64,000 nt of DNA from Cymodocea nodosa (Eukaryota > Streptophyta > Magnoliopsida > Alismatales > Cymodoceaceae): contig CM072345.1 in the NCBI GenBank assembly GCA_036874045.1, positions 823,501 through 887,500 of the forward strand, read 5' to 3'. The translations under genes were made by a program, and so were the position numbers. The notes under the pieces were generated by a model. It worked only from the letters and a program-made list of their open reading frames with translations, was not told the origin of the DNA and ran no database searches. Shown here piece by piece: positions 46,074 through 58,041 of the stretch (positions within the stretch are counted from its first letter, which is position 1; the number at the start of each line of letters is the position of its first letter).

Positions 46074-47210
46074 TTAAAAACATGATTGAAAAGTAGTAAC
46101 AAATGGAATAAATGTGTCAGTCCATGCAAACTTTTTAGACATAATTCTTCTTGCTATTAATTCTATTTTAATGCAGTTTGCTTTCCTTTTTAGCTTGTAA
46201 ACTTGCAGTATGTTATCAATACTAAAGATAAGTGTATTTCCATTAATGAAATGAAATGTAGAAAGGGATCCTCTTTTGTTCGAAGATAATGTAGCTGTTT
46301 TTACTTCTACATCTATTTCAATATATACTTCTTCCCACTTCCATTCATTTAGGTTTTTCATAATCCATATTTGAAATTTCCTTAATTCATCCCACCATCT
46401 TATCAGACATAAAGTAGGATCATCATATTCATTATACCACATTCCTAATTGAATTTGATCATATTCTGAAGATGGTGGTTTAGCTATATCGCTCAGTATA
46501 GGTAATATTTCTATAAAATCATCATAATTGTCTATGCTTACTATGTATAAATCAGATCTAAATGCAACTGATATATCTGTGACTAGATATATATATCCAT
46601 CAATTATGACATGTATGCTGTTAATTAATGCTTTCTGTCCTAGATATATCATAGTATTTTCAATCGAGGATCTATTTAGAAAATTATACACACTTAAGCA
46701 TAAATCTTCATCCCAATTTCCAGTTGGTCTCCAATAATACAATTTTTCCAGAATGGTCGAATTTTTATCAAAAAATATTAAAGCTGACCCACAATTTTAA
46801 GTTGGTACTTCATATCTATTAGGCATTTCTATATTCCATTATTCTCTTGTGATTGGATTTCTAATCAAAATGTCAGGTAATCGAATTGCATATTTTGGTT
46901 TGGTTCTGTATATAATTAATCATTCATCTATCCCCATAATATGATCTATTCCTTCTAATGTATTGGGTGGAATTCTAGTAGTTTCTTCCATATTCAGATA
47001 TTCATAGCTGATTGAACTATAATTAAATGACTTCCATAAAAATCCATCTCTAATCTTAGTCATTTTTGCAGCTTGTAATCCATGAAAATATTTTTCTCTA
47101 ATACAGTCTTTGATTTCCTTTGATACACAACACAATTTGCACAGATCTTTAGCTGATAGGTTACTCAGTACTTCCCTCAGTGCATCCAGTGGTAATTTCA
47201 TCAATTTCAT
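46074..47210 (-). pseudogene. F-box plus F-box-associated-domain ORF carried by Athila-2
   Basis: ATG 47210 (MKLMKLPLDALREVLSNLSA) opens the same 378-codon frame as in Athila-1, with F-box residues AKDLCKLCCVSKEIKDCI and associated-domain segments ILIRNPITRE, MIYLGQKALINSI, DISVAFRSDLYIVS and SLSTFHFINGNTL. Stops: TGA 46920-46922 (shared with Athila-1) and two more between 46750 and 46920 at codons that are sense in Athila-1. The frame is also open upstream of the ATG (NIKLQTESQQ reads in frame into MKLM), so an N-terminal extension is possible. Many differences from Athila-1 are conservative (I/V, K/R, D/E, T/S), hinting at past selection on the protein. Confidence 0.85.
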
Positions 47211-47529
47211 TTGTTGTGATTCAGTTTGAAGCTTTATATTCAGTAAATAGTTGTTGACGGATGAAGTTGAATCAGCTGCTTCTCCTTCCAGTTCCCCAAC
47301 GAATTTCCTTTTCTTCTACAAGTGCTGGTAACTCATAAATAACATTCTGTTCTATATTTATAATGCATGCCCATAAAGCAAATAAATCTCGTTGCAAGAA
47401 CGTGTCTTGTAACGTGTAGTGTGGTTCCTATTTTTATGGGTACGTGTGCCACTTCTTATTTCAAATTTTCAGTAACCGCTAAACACACGAAGTTTCATTC
47501 GTGGCTAAAAGAATAACCGTTTAGTTTAA

Positions 47530-47705
47530 TCCACGAACTAACCCCGTTGAGTTACAGTTAACTCAACGGACTAGCTTCGGTTACTATTGCTAACTCCATG
47601 GACTAACTGCGTTGAGTTACATATAACTCAACGGAGTGACCTTATATTATATTATTGACCTCGTGGAGTTAAGGTTAACTCAACAAACTTACTTTGTTGA
47701 GTTAA
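47530..47705 (-). other. array of stem-loop motifs between ORF3 and the F-box region (Athila-2)
   Basis: Perfect 11-bp arms CCGTTGAGTTA / TAACTCAACGG at 47544-47569, perfect 10-bp arms at 47610-47633, and a third GTGGAGTTA / TTAACTCAAC pair near 47673-47692. Same place and order as 21955-22125. Confidence 0.8.
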
Positions 47706-48140
47706 CACTTAGCAAATTTCTAAAACTTGCTCCTCATATTAACTTCTATATTTTTTTTTTCTCTTGCATTTTGTAAACTTAAATAAAGTTAAATACATGT
47801 CATTAATGTAGTGTTCTAATTTAACTCATTTAAATCTGAACATTATATGAATATTTAACTTGTAGTTCATTTCATGTTGTGCAGAATTTACATTTTACTT
47901 TGCAGCATGCAAATATTTTCGAGCATTATCCAGTTATCTTGTACTTAATCCTATCATTCAACAAATTTGTATATCTTTTAAACAATCTTGCATCTTGTTC
48001 AAACAATTATATAATATTCAAGATAGTTCATCCATTACATCTTTCTCAAACACGACTGCAAAAACACATTTAATTATTAGATTATAATAAATCAGATATT
48101 TTTCATACAAATATAAGTACAAGTAGACGAACACTACAAT

Positions 48141-50387
48141 TTAATCTTTCTTCCTAAGTTCATCTACTTCCTTCTGGAGTTTTTCTAATTGTTGCACTAA
48201 TTGGTTTATCCTTTCTACAGCTCTTGTAATTCCTCCAAAAGGTTCAGCAATCTCTATAGCAGCATAATTTCTGTATTCTTTCACTGAAATGGTTCTTGAT
48301 CTTATCCTTTTGGATGTCCATTTTGTGAAATCCATACTATCCACCATCAACAGTGGAATTAGATCTCCATAAAATAGTTTCTTCTTTACTACTCTCGGCT
48401 TGGAGATAAAAACTGCAGACCAATTAATCTGAATTCTGTTCACAACTGCATAGGTGGCCCATTTGACAAACTAACTTAATTTAATATCATGGCCTTGTTG
48501 TTGGTAGACATTCTTAATCAAAATGTTAGCTATCATGTGTGCTTTACCATTTAAGTGCTTCAGTCTATTTAATAATGACACACTAGAATTGATAGCTAAA
48601 CAATCCTTTATCATCTGTTCTGTCCACTCAATTGCAGTTGTGCTTTCTAGATTTTGTATTCCTTCATTTCTCAATCTTAAAATGTTGTGGAGAAGCTCTA
48701 GTGTTATCTGTACATCAGCTTGCTCCACGCTGGAAAATAATCCACTTTCTTCTTCTCTTAAATTTTCAAAGAAGTAGGGCACTAGATTCTCATATACTGC
48801 ATGCCCTCTCTACTAGGAAATAAACTGCAATAGACCTTAGAACTTAAATAAATCCTTAATTTCTTGCATCCTGTCCTAATTTACTAATCTACCATATATG
48901 ATATCATAACCCCTAATCTCTTGGTATTTATTATATGCTTCCTAACTCTAAAAGTGTACTTCATTCAAAACTGTTGCTTCAGTCGAGTCAGGAATGTGAA
49001 TTTGTTGCTCTAGAGGGGTTTGTTCTTGAACTTCCTCTTCCATGTACTGAACTTGAATTGACTGAAAATGCTTCGAAAATTCCTGCATTTTTGCTTCTGC
49101 TTCTGTCTATGGTAGAGGGTTGGCAGAACTCTCCACTATGTCTTGAATGCTTTCTAAAATTTGTTGAAGAGTTCTTTGCTCTTTAGTGGAATCTATCGAG
49201 TCATTTCTTTCCATATGTATTTGTTCAGCTTCTTGTTCAGTTTCTTCTTTTTCTTCATCCTCTTGACTACTAATCTGCATTGTCACTGTTCTTTTTGATT
49301 CTGTGGTAGATTGGGATGGAGTTACAAGCACATCAGCTTCTACCCTAATTTCTGTTTCTTCTGCTTGCATAGGCTGCAGATTAGTTTCAGCCTGATTTTC
49401 TTCTTCTCTTTACTCTTGTTGTTGCTGCTCTTGCTCATCCTCAGAATCAAATAGCAGGTTTACAAAAATCGACTCTACAGGCCCTACTAATATTTGCATC
49501 TCAGATTTAATCTCTTCTTGATGTTCAGGCACTATCTCTTTTCCTTTCCTTCTTTTGATTAATTGTGCCTGGTATTCCTCTTCTTCTTCTGAGATTAAAT
49601 CTACAAAAATAGGCACTGTAGGCCTTTGAGCCACAAGTACTAGCTCTTCATGTTTAACTTTTTCTACAATTGTTGGTCTTGAAGGACCAGCTTCAGCGCC
49701 TCTTATAGTAAGTCTGGTAGTGGCTTCTTTATGCTATTCAACTTTAATTTTATATTGGGCTTTCAACTTTTTTGCAGCCCTCTTTTTACACCGTGCATCA
49801 AACACTAGATGTGCTATAGCTACTACCAACTCTTCTAGTTCTCCTTGGTCTTTTCCTATTTGAACCAATTCTTGAAATTCTCTTATTTCTTCCTCAGTAG
49901 AAGGCCCCAAAATTGCTGTTCTTTCTAATGGCCTTGGTGGTGGAACTGAAGGTCCAGGCTGCTATTCCTTAGGGACATGTCCTTCAGCAGTCGACTCCTC
50001 TTATTCTTTAGTTGCCTGTTCTTCATTTTCTTTCCTTTGTTGCTCCCAGATTGCTCACTAAGCCCGTCTACCTATGCGTCTTTTGAACCAGAGCCGGGAC
50101 TTACATTGGATCAATTCTAGGGCAACTTCGTTATTTGGCTTGATTCTTCTCTCTCTGCTTACAACTTCTGTAGCAACTTTTATTCTCATTTCCATAATCT
50201 GAGGTATTTGTATACCTAAATCTACTAATACTTTCCTCTAGTAGAAAAGGTCAGATTCTACCTTTTGTAGTTCTTTCTCCCTCGTCGTATTCCTGATTTT
50301 CTGCCTTGTGTGCCATTCCTCTGAATCTTTAAGAAATTCTAACGTGTCAACTACATATTCCCAGAACTCGGGTGTTATCTTCCTCAT
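48141..50387 (-). pseudogene. Athila-2 ORF3 (envelope-position gene)
   Basis: From ATG 50387 (MRKITPEF). Same architecture as Athila-1 ORF3: a Glu/Gln/Lys-rich N-terminal part with motifs IFVDLISEEEEE (about 49575-49615) and IFVNLLFDSEDEQ (about 49440-49475), then the conserved domain (PYFFENLREEE, ITLELLHNILRLRN, RLKHLNGKAHMIANIL, NRIQINW, KKLFYGDLIP, KRIRSRTISVKEY) and a C-terminal coiled coil (QQLEKLQKEVDELRK). Stops and a frameshift break it. The small number of non-conservative changes against Athila-1 in the C-terminal domain suggests that part was under constraint. Confidence 0.75.
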
Positions 50388-50539
50388 CGTGGAGTTACGC
50401 AACAGAACGGAATCGCTCTGATCTCCACTAGTCTAAGTTATAAATGATTCTGCGGATAATGCCCCTAAATCCTAAGTTTAATATAAATAAGCCCTAAGTT
50501 TAGATGGGTAATCGGGTCATTTCCCACACAAACTCTCGC

Positions 50540-50700
50540 TCTCTCATCCGTGGAATTACGGTGAACTCCACGGACTAAGTTTGTGGACTTAACTACAGTA
50601 CTCCGATGAGTTATAGTTAACTCAATGTGGTAAGTTCGTTAATTTATCTTAGACTCAATGGAGTAAGTTTGTTGAGTTAAGTGTAACTCAACGGACTTTC
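50540..50700 (-). other. stem-loop motif block upstream of ORF3 (Athila-2)
   Basis: TCCGTGGA / TCCACGGA arms at 50547-50574, and GTTGAGTTA / TAACTCAAC arms at 50671-50692, with half-sites between. Lies between pol end (51108) and ORF3 ATG (50387), as in Athila-1. Confidence 0.7.
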
Positions 50701-51107
50701 CGTAAAGTTATATCTAATAAAAATACGTATAATAATACCTTTTACTTCGGTCAAGACCGAAGAATTTCTGGCCTAACTGATTCTTAATTTTTCAACATTT
50801 TAAAATTTTTCAGTCAAACTGTTATATCCCTCGGTTGAATTGAAATTAAATATATATATATTTTTCCTATCGATTGAACCGGTACTATACTTCGGTAACA
50901 CTGACATTAAACTAAATATAATATATAGATTTTTTTTTTTAAGTTTTTGTGTTTTGGTTAGATCGATAGATCCTGTCAGTTGAACCGCAACAATTTTTTT
51001 CTTTTAAAATATGTTTCGGTAAAATCAATAATTCCTTTCGATTGAACCGTGACTATGTTTTAAATAAGTTTTATTTATTTATTTATATATATTTAGAAAA
51101 TTTCTTA

Positions 51108-54100
51108 CTAAGTAAAGCTCGAGTAGTCCTCTACTCTTACTTCTTCTATAATTTCAAAAGAACTTTTTGGTATCTTCAAAATAAGTCTAAGTCTTTGTCC
51201 ATTTACTTTAAATATATTTTGATTTTTAGGATTTTCAATTTCAATAGCTCCATAGGGATAAATATTTCGAACTATGTAAGGTCCTGCCCATCTAGATCTT
51301 AATTTTCTTGGATGGTTAAGGAGTCTAGTCATGTAAAGATATACTTCTTATCCTATTTCAAAGGTTTTTGGAATAATTTTCGTGTCATGCCAGAACTTCA
51401 TTTTCTCCTTTTCTCTTACATTTTCGAATAAGCTTCATTCCTAAATTCTTCTAATTCAATCAATCATATTTTCCTATTTTCAACAGCTTGATTTAAATTA
51501 GTGTTCAGAGTTTTTAATGCCCAATAAGCTTTATGTTCAATTTCAATTGGTAAATGACAACTTTTTTCATATACTAGCTTAAAAGGTGACATACCTAAGC
51601 TTGTCTTATAAGTAGTTCTATAAGCCCAAAGTGCATGTATCAATCTATTAGCTCAATCTGTTCTAGTAGGATTTACTACTTTTTCTAAGATTAACTTAAT
51701 TTGTTTGTTTGCACTTTCTACTTGTCCACTTGTTTGCGGATGATATGATGTTGCAATTTTGTGGTTTACTCAATATTTCTTCATTAAGACTTCAAAACTT
51801 CTATTACAGAAATGAGTTCCTTTATCACTGATAATAACTTTAGGTATTCCAAATCTAGCAATTATATTGGTTCTTATAAAATGTATTACCACTTTGTTGT
51901 CATTAGTTTTTGTAGGAATAACTTCTATCCATTTAGATACATAATTCACCCCCAACAATATATAATTAAATTGATTAGATATAGGAAATAGACCCATAAA
52001 ATCTATTCCCCACACATCAAAGATTTCAACCTCAACAATAGGATTAAGAGGCAGCATATTCCTCTTTGATATTGTTCCTATTTGTTGACATTTTAAACAA
52101 CTTAAGCAATATTTATGAGCATCTTTGAATAGTGTTGGCCAATAAAATCCACATTGTAGAATTTTGGCAGTAGTTTTCCCTAAACCAAAATGCCCTTCAC
52201 ATGCTTGGTCATGGCAGAAAGACAATATGCTCTGATATTCAGTTTCTGGAACACACCTCCTTAAAACCAGATTAGGACATTTCTTAAATAAGTATGGGTC
52301 TTCCAAATAGTAATATTTTACTCTTGAAAAGAGCAATTTCTTATCATGTCTATTCCAATCCTTAGGTGTTAAACCAATAAGTAAGTAATTAACTATGTCT
52401 GCATACCAAGGTATTGTGTTGATGGTCATTAATTGTTCATTAGGAAAATTATCCTTAATTTCCATATTTGATTTTTCTATTTGTAATCTTGATAAACGAT
52501 CTGCTACTACATTCTCACAACCTTTTTTAACTTTAATTTCTAAATCAAATTCTTGTAATAATAATATCCATTGGATCAATCTAGGTTTAGTCTCTTTCTT
52601 TGCTATAGGTGTTTTAAAGCTGAATGACTTATGTATACTATCACTTTAGCTCCAATCAGATATGATCTAAACTTTTCTAAGACAAACACAATAGCTAATA
52701 GCTCTTTTTCAATAGTTGTGTAATTAACTTGAGCATTATTTAAGGTTTTGCTTGTATAATGAATCACTCTAGGAGATTTTTCTATCTTCTGTCCCAGCAC
52801 TACTCCTACAGCAAAATCAGATGCATCACACATTAATTCAAATGGATGACTCCAATTAGGTGCTTGTATTATAAGAGTTGAAATTAAACTAGTTTTAAGC
52901 TTGAAAAATGCTTCTTTGCAATTTTTATCAAAGTTGAATGAGACATTTTTTAATAGATTAGTTAAAGGTCTAGCTATTTTGCTAAAATCTTTAATAAATC
53001 TTCTATAAAATCCAACATGTCCTAGAAATGATCTAATATCTTTTACTGATTTAGGTTCTGGTAGATTAGAAATTACTTCTATTTTAGCTTTATCTACTTC
53101 CAACCCCTTCTTTGAAACAACATAACCTAAGACTATTCTTTGATTAACCATGAAGTGACATTTTTCCCAATTTAGAACCAGATTTTTTTCCACACAACAT
53201 TTTAATACTTGGTCTAAATTATTTAAACACACTTTATATGAAGTTCCATAAATAGTAAAATCATCCATAAATATTTCTAAAAAAATCTTCAGTCATTTTA
53301 GTGAATATGCCTTGCATACACCTTTGAAAGGTGTCTAGTGCATTGCATAATTCGAATGACATTCTCTTAAAAGCATAAGTTCTATTTGGATAGGTGAAAG
53401 TTGTTTTCTCTTGATCCTCTAATGCTATTGGAACTTGGTTATATCCTGAATACTTGTCTAGGAAACAAAAATATTCTTGCCCTACTAATTTCTTTAGCAT
53501 TTGATCTATCAAAGGTAAGGGAAAATGATCTTTCCTAGTCACAACATTCAACTTTCTATAATCTATACACACTCTCCAGCCTGATTGAATTCTAGTAGGT
53601 ATCAAGTCCTGACTTTCATTCCTAATAACTGTTAATCCTGATTTCTTGGGAACTACATGGATTGGACTAACCCATGAGCTATTAGAAATCGGATAAATTA
53701 TGTCATTATCTAACCATTTCACTATTTCCTTCCTAACTACTTCTTTAAGATTTGGATTTAATCTCCTATCAGGAATTCTAACAGGTTTAGCATTCTCTTC
53801 TAAATATATGTGGTCACAGCATAAAATTGCATTTAACCCTTTTATATCAGTCATAGTCCATCCTATTGCTTCTTTATAAGTTTTTACTACATCTTTTAAT
53901 TTGGCAATTTGATACTCTTTTAAATCTGAAGCAATAATGATTGGACATGTTCATTTTTCTTCCAGAAATATATAGGTTAATTCAGGAGGTAAATGTTTTA
54001 ATTCTAATTATTACCCATCAGAAGCTAGAGCTCCTAATTGAACAACATCCTTTTCTAAATTAATTTCTTCCTGATCTCCTTCTATATTTATGCTTTTACT

Positions 54101-54661
54101 TTCTTCTAAAATCTTAGAATTGAGTTTCCTATTTAATTCTTCTTGAATCACATCATCTAGCATTTCTCCTTCATCCTCTAAAAAGTCTATAGTATGTAAG
54201 GACATTTCTAACTCCTCAAACTTTTCTGGTTTGAAAATGTTTAATTGAGTATCCTTATTACCATATCTTAACTTCATTACTCTAGTTTTACAATTTATAA
54301 TAGCCCCTAATCTTTTTAAAAATGGTCTTCCCAAAATTAAAGATGTATCACTATTTTTATGCCTAATTTACAAAGTTAGGATATCAATAGTATATATGAA
54401 GTTTTTGATTTTAATTAAAACATCCTCTATTTTTCCTCTAGGGTATCTTATACTTCTATCAGCTAATTGAATAACAGTCCTAGTAGGGATGAAGCCTTCT
54501 AATCCTAAGGATGCAAATATATCACTTGGCATAACATTTATACCTGCACCTAAGTCTATTAAGGTTCTTTCTAGAATGATATTTCCTTTGGTACATGATA
54601 TAACAGGAATTCCAAGATCAGATAACTTTTTAGGAATTTGTGGCAGAAATAGGGAACTACT
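51108..54661 (-). pseudogene. pol: Athila-2 pol: protease, RT, RNase H, integrase (broken)
   Basis: The frame continues from gag through one TAA near 54662. Protease: LIDLGAGINVMPSDIF (about 54525-54570) with catalytic D-L-G-A. RT: WRVCIDYRKLNVVTRKDHF, FLDKYSGYNQ (usual DGYSGYNQ altered), MDDFTIYG at 53268 after a frameshift. RNase [29 protein letters not shown], and [11 protein letters not shown] where the usual TDH aspartate is lost. Integrase: [29 protein letters not shown] (first catalytic Asp changed to Asn), ISDKGTHF. The C-terminal part ends VEDYSSFT at 51108. Inactive. Confidence 0.9.
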
Positions 54662-55663
54662 TTACTCAGCTAAAAAGGCTTTCCTTAAAACTTTTCGCTC
54701 TCTTTTCTTAGTATACCAATCCTTAAGAAATTTAGCACAAGGTGGCATTTTCTGCAATAAGTCTAACAAAGGAATGTTAACTTGTACTTTTTCAAAAATT
54801 TCTCTAATTTTTTCTTGTTTTTCAAGAAATGTTTGTTGTAATCTTTCATGATAGGGTGCTAATGATTGTGATTTAAAAGATTCTTTTTCTTTCATTTGAT
54901 TTGTTTGATCATTTTTAGTCTCATTTTTAGATTCAAACTTTTCTTCATTGATTTCTATATTTTCAGATATTACATTTTCATTATCATTTTGATTTTTGTT
55001 CTTATCCACCTTCATATTATTTTCGTTTTGAATTCTTGATGGTATATCAGTTCCAGATCTTAATGTTATACATATATCTTCCAGATTTTCGTTACTTTCT
55101 TGATGTTCTTGTATTTCATTTTCGTGATTATGATCTTCAACTATTTTTAGTTTTAAATTACATTCTTTAAATTCTATTGCATTGGTATTTTTTGTTATTT
55201 GTATATCTTGTAAATTATGTAGATCTATAACATTAAAATTTTCATTTGTGTTTTCTTGTTGCATAACTTGTAATTTCATTGTAAACTCATCCAATGCTTT
55301 TAGTTTTCTTTCCAAATCATCTAATCTCATTACATTCAATTTTTGATTGATTTTTATTATAATTTTTTCAGTTTCGTATATAATATCAATTTTTGGTTCT
55401 GAATATTCTTCCTTATAGTTTAATTGGTTGACTTCTTGTTGCTGACACATATATTGTTCCAACTTGTCTATGTTTTGTTCTAAGTTACGCTCTAGTTTGT
55501 CATACCTATCCCAAACTTCCTTGTCTCTCAACATATTACACATTCTAAACTGACCATCAGTTGGGTAAACCATAGGATTCTCATACTCAGATCTATTATA
55601 GTGAAGATAATTCATTTGTTGTTCATGCGATCTAACATTTGCAATCGTCTCAGTTTCAAACAA
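54662..55663 (-). pseudogene. gag: Athila-2 gag C-terminal half
   Basis: A 333-codon open stretch on the minus strand reaching 55663, where a TGA precedes it. It contains Gln/Glu-rich coiled-coil-like sequence (KLERNLEQNIDKLEQYM), CITLRSGTDIPS, SLAPYHERLQQTFLEKQEK and VNIPLLDLLQKMPPCAKFLK, all standard landmarks of the gag-protease linker in Athila-type elements. The gag core and the WRNHPN motif found at 20272-21614 are absent. Only about 170 bases separate it from the primer site, so the N-terminal half was deleted or never present in this subfamily. Confidence 0.85.
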
Positions 55664-55831
55664 TCAGAAATGTCGTGACCTTCTAAATTGTAGAATACAC
55701 ATATGCTAACTATAGGTTTCAGAAATCTTTGAGCATAAGCATATGCCATATTCTCAATTATAGAAGAAAACACACAACACTTTTCTTGCTATTAAAACAA
55801 AACGACATTTATAGTTGCTAAGCTACTCAAT

Positions 55832-55849
55832 TCCTCGACAACGGCGCTA
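55832..55849 (-). other. Athila-2 primer binding site
   Basis: In element sense TAGCGCCGTTGTCGAGGA, close to the TGGCGCCGTTG-type primer site of Athila elements (Asp tRNA, as I recall). It fixes the element's orientation and identifies the right LTR as the 5' LTR. Confidence 0.85.
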
Positions 55850-55856
55850 GAAAACT

Positions 55857-57963
55857 TGTTTGGGTTTTGTTAACTTCTATTCAGTTGTGACAAGTTAAAT
55901 CTTAAACTTGCTTATATTAGTAATTCCTTTTTGAAGTAAACAAATAACATTTCACACAAATTAGATATTAATTCCAATTTGTATTTTTAACTGCAAGTGC
56001 ATAGTGTATATTGTATTTTTGTGCAAGTATAGGTCGATCCCACAGGAATTGAGTAAGAATTGTGTATTGTTCCGGTTTTAATAATGAAATTTATATGTTC
56101 AGTAAGCACTCTGTTGAGTTATGGCTAACTCAATAGACTAACCTCGTGGACTTGAATTAACTCCATAATGCTATTTTTCCAGTCTAATACTACTATTTAT
56201 AGAGGAATTCGGCCAACCATTGGGTGGTTCCATAGATTGTAAATAACATCAATTAAGCTCTTTAATGCTAGTTAATATTAGATTTATCATTAAGCAACAC
56301 TAACGTTTAGATATTTCAAACAGTAACCATTAAAATCTTTAAGTATCTAGAATGAATCAATTTCAGTAAACTGTAAAACTATTTTCTATTTTCTAAATCA
56401 AACAAACACAAAACTTTCACAATACTAACAATGATAACATTAATCACGATACAAAACAAACAATACAACACTTAAATATGAAATGTAAACATAGATAAGT
56501 TGTTATTTTTGGTATTTTTGTTTTGATATGTTCATGAAATTGGGCGAAAGGTGAAATGTAAAAAATCTTTATCGATAGTAAATATTTCCATCACTACATG
56601 CGACGTAATTACATCACTGAAAACTTAATCACTTACAATCTTGCCTCCTCTCCCTATAGAATCGTGAGTCCAGAATTGCAAGATGATCTCCTCTTCAGCA
56701 TACTAGCATCAACCTGAAACCAAGGCTAGAAGTTTTATGACCTCCTAAGATATAAGTTAGTGCTTGGTGAAAATAGCTTCCCTTCCCACGACACGATCAC
56801 TCCTCACAATGGTTGTCAGGCACCGTGTTTGGCTTGGAATTGACTCGACATCAAGAAAGTATCCTCACAGAGCTCCGATGGTTGGTGATTATGATGATGT
56901 TGGTGATAGTGTAGATGCTTCAGTGAACTTTCGACGCTGCCTACAATTAGCACGGTCCTCCACCTTTATACACACTATCAAACACTGCCAACCACACTTT
57001 CTTCATTTTTTTTCCTCTTCTTTTATATTTCTTCAGTAGTAACTACTTCTGCTTAGATGATCGGTTGGATTTCCTTCATTCATATCAACGATGGTGATTT
57101 CTTCTTCCTTTCACAAGTGAATTCCTGCGTGATACGTGCAATCGTCTTATTTTTGTAACCGCTATAGTGGATATTAGAAAATAAATGGTCCATGGAGTTA
57201 CAGATATCTCAACGGACTTACTTCGTTGATTTAACTATAAAACACGTGCAATAAAGAAATAAGCTGCTAACGTAACGCGTTACCTTAGTGTATATTCATG
57301 TAACTCAACGCGTATAGTTATGCTAACTTAACGAGTTCAACATGTGCATCTCTCGTGACATAATAAAGCATTTAAATTCAACACGTGCATAATTCTAACT
57401 TAACAAGTTCAGGTATTTTGGACACTTACTAACCTAACTATCCGATGCTTAGATGCATTTCGGATAGTTAGCACCTAACCTTCCGAAAGATAACTTAAGT
57501 CAAGTTTCTAGAACGCGACACGTGCCCTCAAGCAGTTTTATGATAAAAAGCTATTTCAGATACTTAAAAATCTAACTATTCGATGCCTAGATGCATTTTG
57601 GATAGTTAGCAGATAACTTACCGAAAATCCACTTAAGTCATGTATTATGGTTTCAACACGTGTACTCCAAGAAATAATAAAATATTCTTCTATCGCTAAA
57701 AACATAACTATTTGGTATATGCAATATAACTCTTCGAAATAACAGAAAATTCAGATACTTAAAAATTTCACAGCCTGTAATTTACCGACAGTTCAGAAAT
57801 GTACTAAATTAATGTTAATTCCTTGAAATTATGTAGATTCCTTCATTAAAGCATATAACATTGCAATTATAACATAATGACTTAATTCTCATATGATAAG
57901 CTAAATATTATGTAATTAACCATCATTTAACTATTAATATTATGCACTTTTTCATTCTAAACA
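55857..57963 (-). repeat. Athila-2 5' LTR
   Basis: From TGTTTGGGTTTTG to CATTCTAAACA on the plus strand. TATAAATA (minus) at 56194-56201. The leader stem-loop is degraded here (CTGTTGAGTTA / TAACTCAATAG). U3 carries AACTATCCGATGC units near 57440, a G-box-like GACACGTGCC near 57517 and TGACTTAAGTGGATTTTCGG (minus) at 57619-57638. Confidence 0.9.
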
Positions 57964-58041
57964 CTTTACATAAGTAATTTTTGGTAACAAATTACAATAA
58001 ATAAATCATACAATACATAATTTGTATAATCACAAGCCTCT

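Larger units (their letters stand above)
43217..57963 (-). mobile_element. Athila-2: complete Ty3-gypsy Athila-like element with F-box ORF
   Basis: Flanked by CTTTA on both sides (43212-43216; 57964-57968). In element sense: 5' LTR 57963-55857, primer site 55849-55832, gag C-terminal half and pol (55663-51108), ORF3 (50387-48141), F-box ORF (47210-46074), 3' noncoding region, polypurine tract, 3' LTR 44314-43217. The gag N-terminal domain is missing between primer site and 55663. The 3' LTR lacks about 1 kb present in the 5' LTR. No frame is intact, so the element would need helpers even before decay. Confidence 0.9.
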
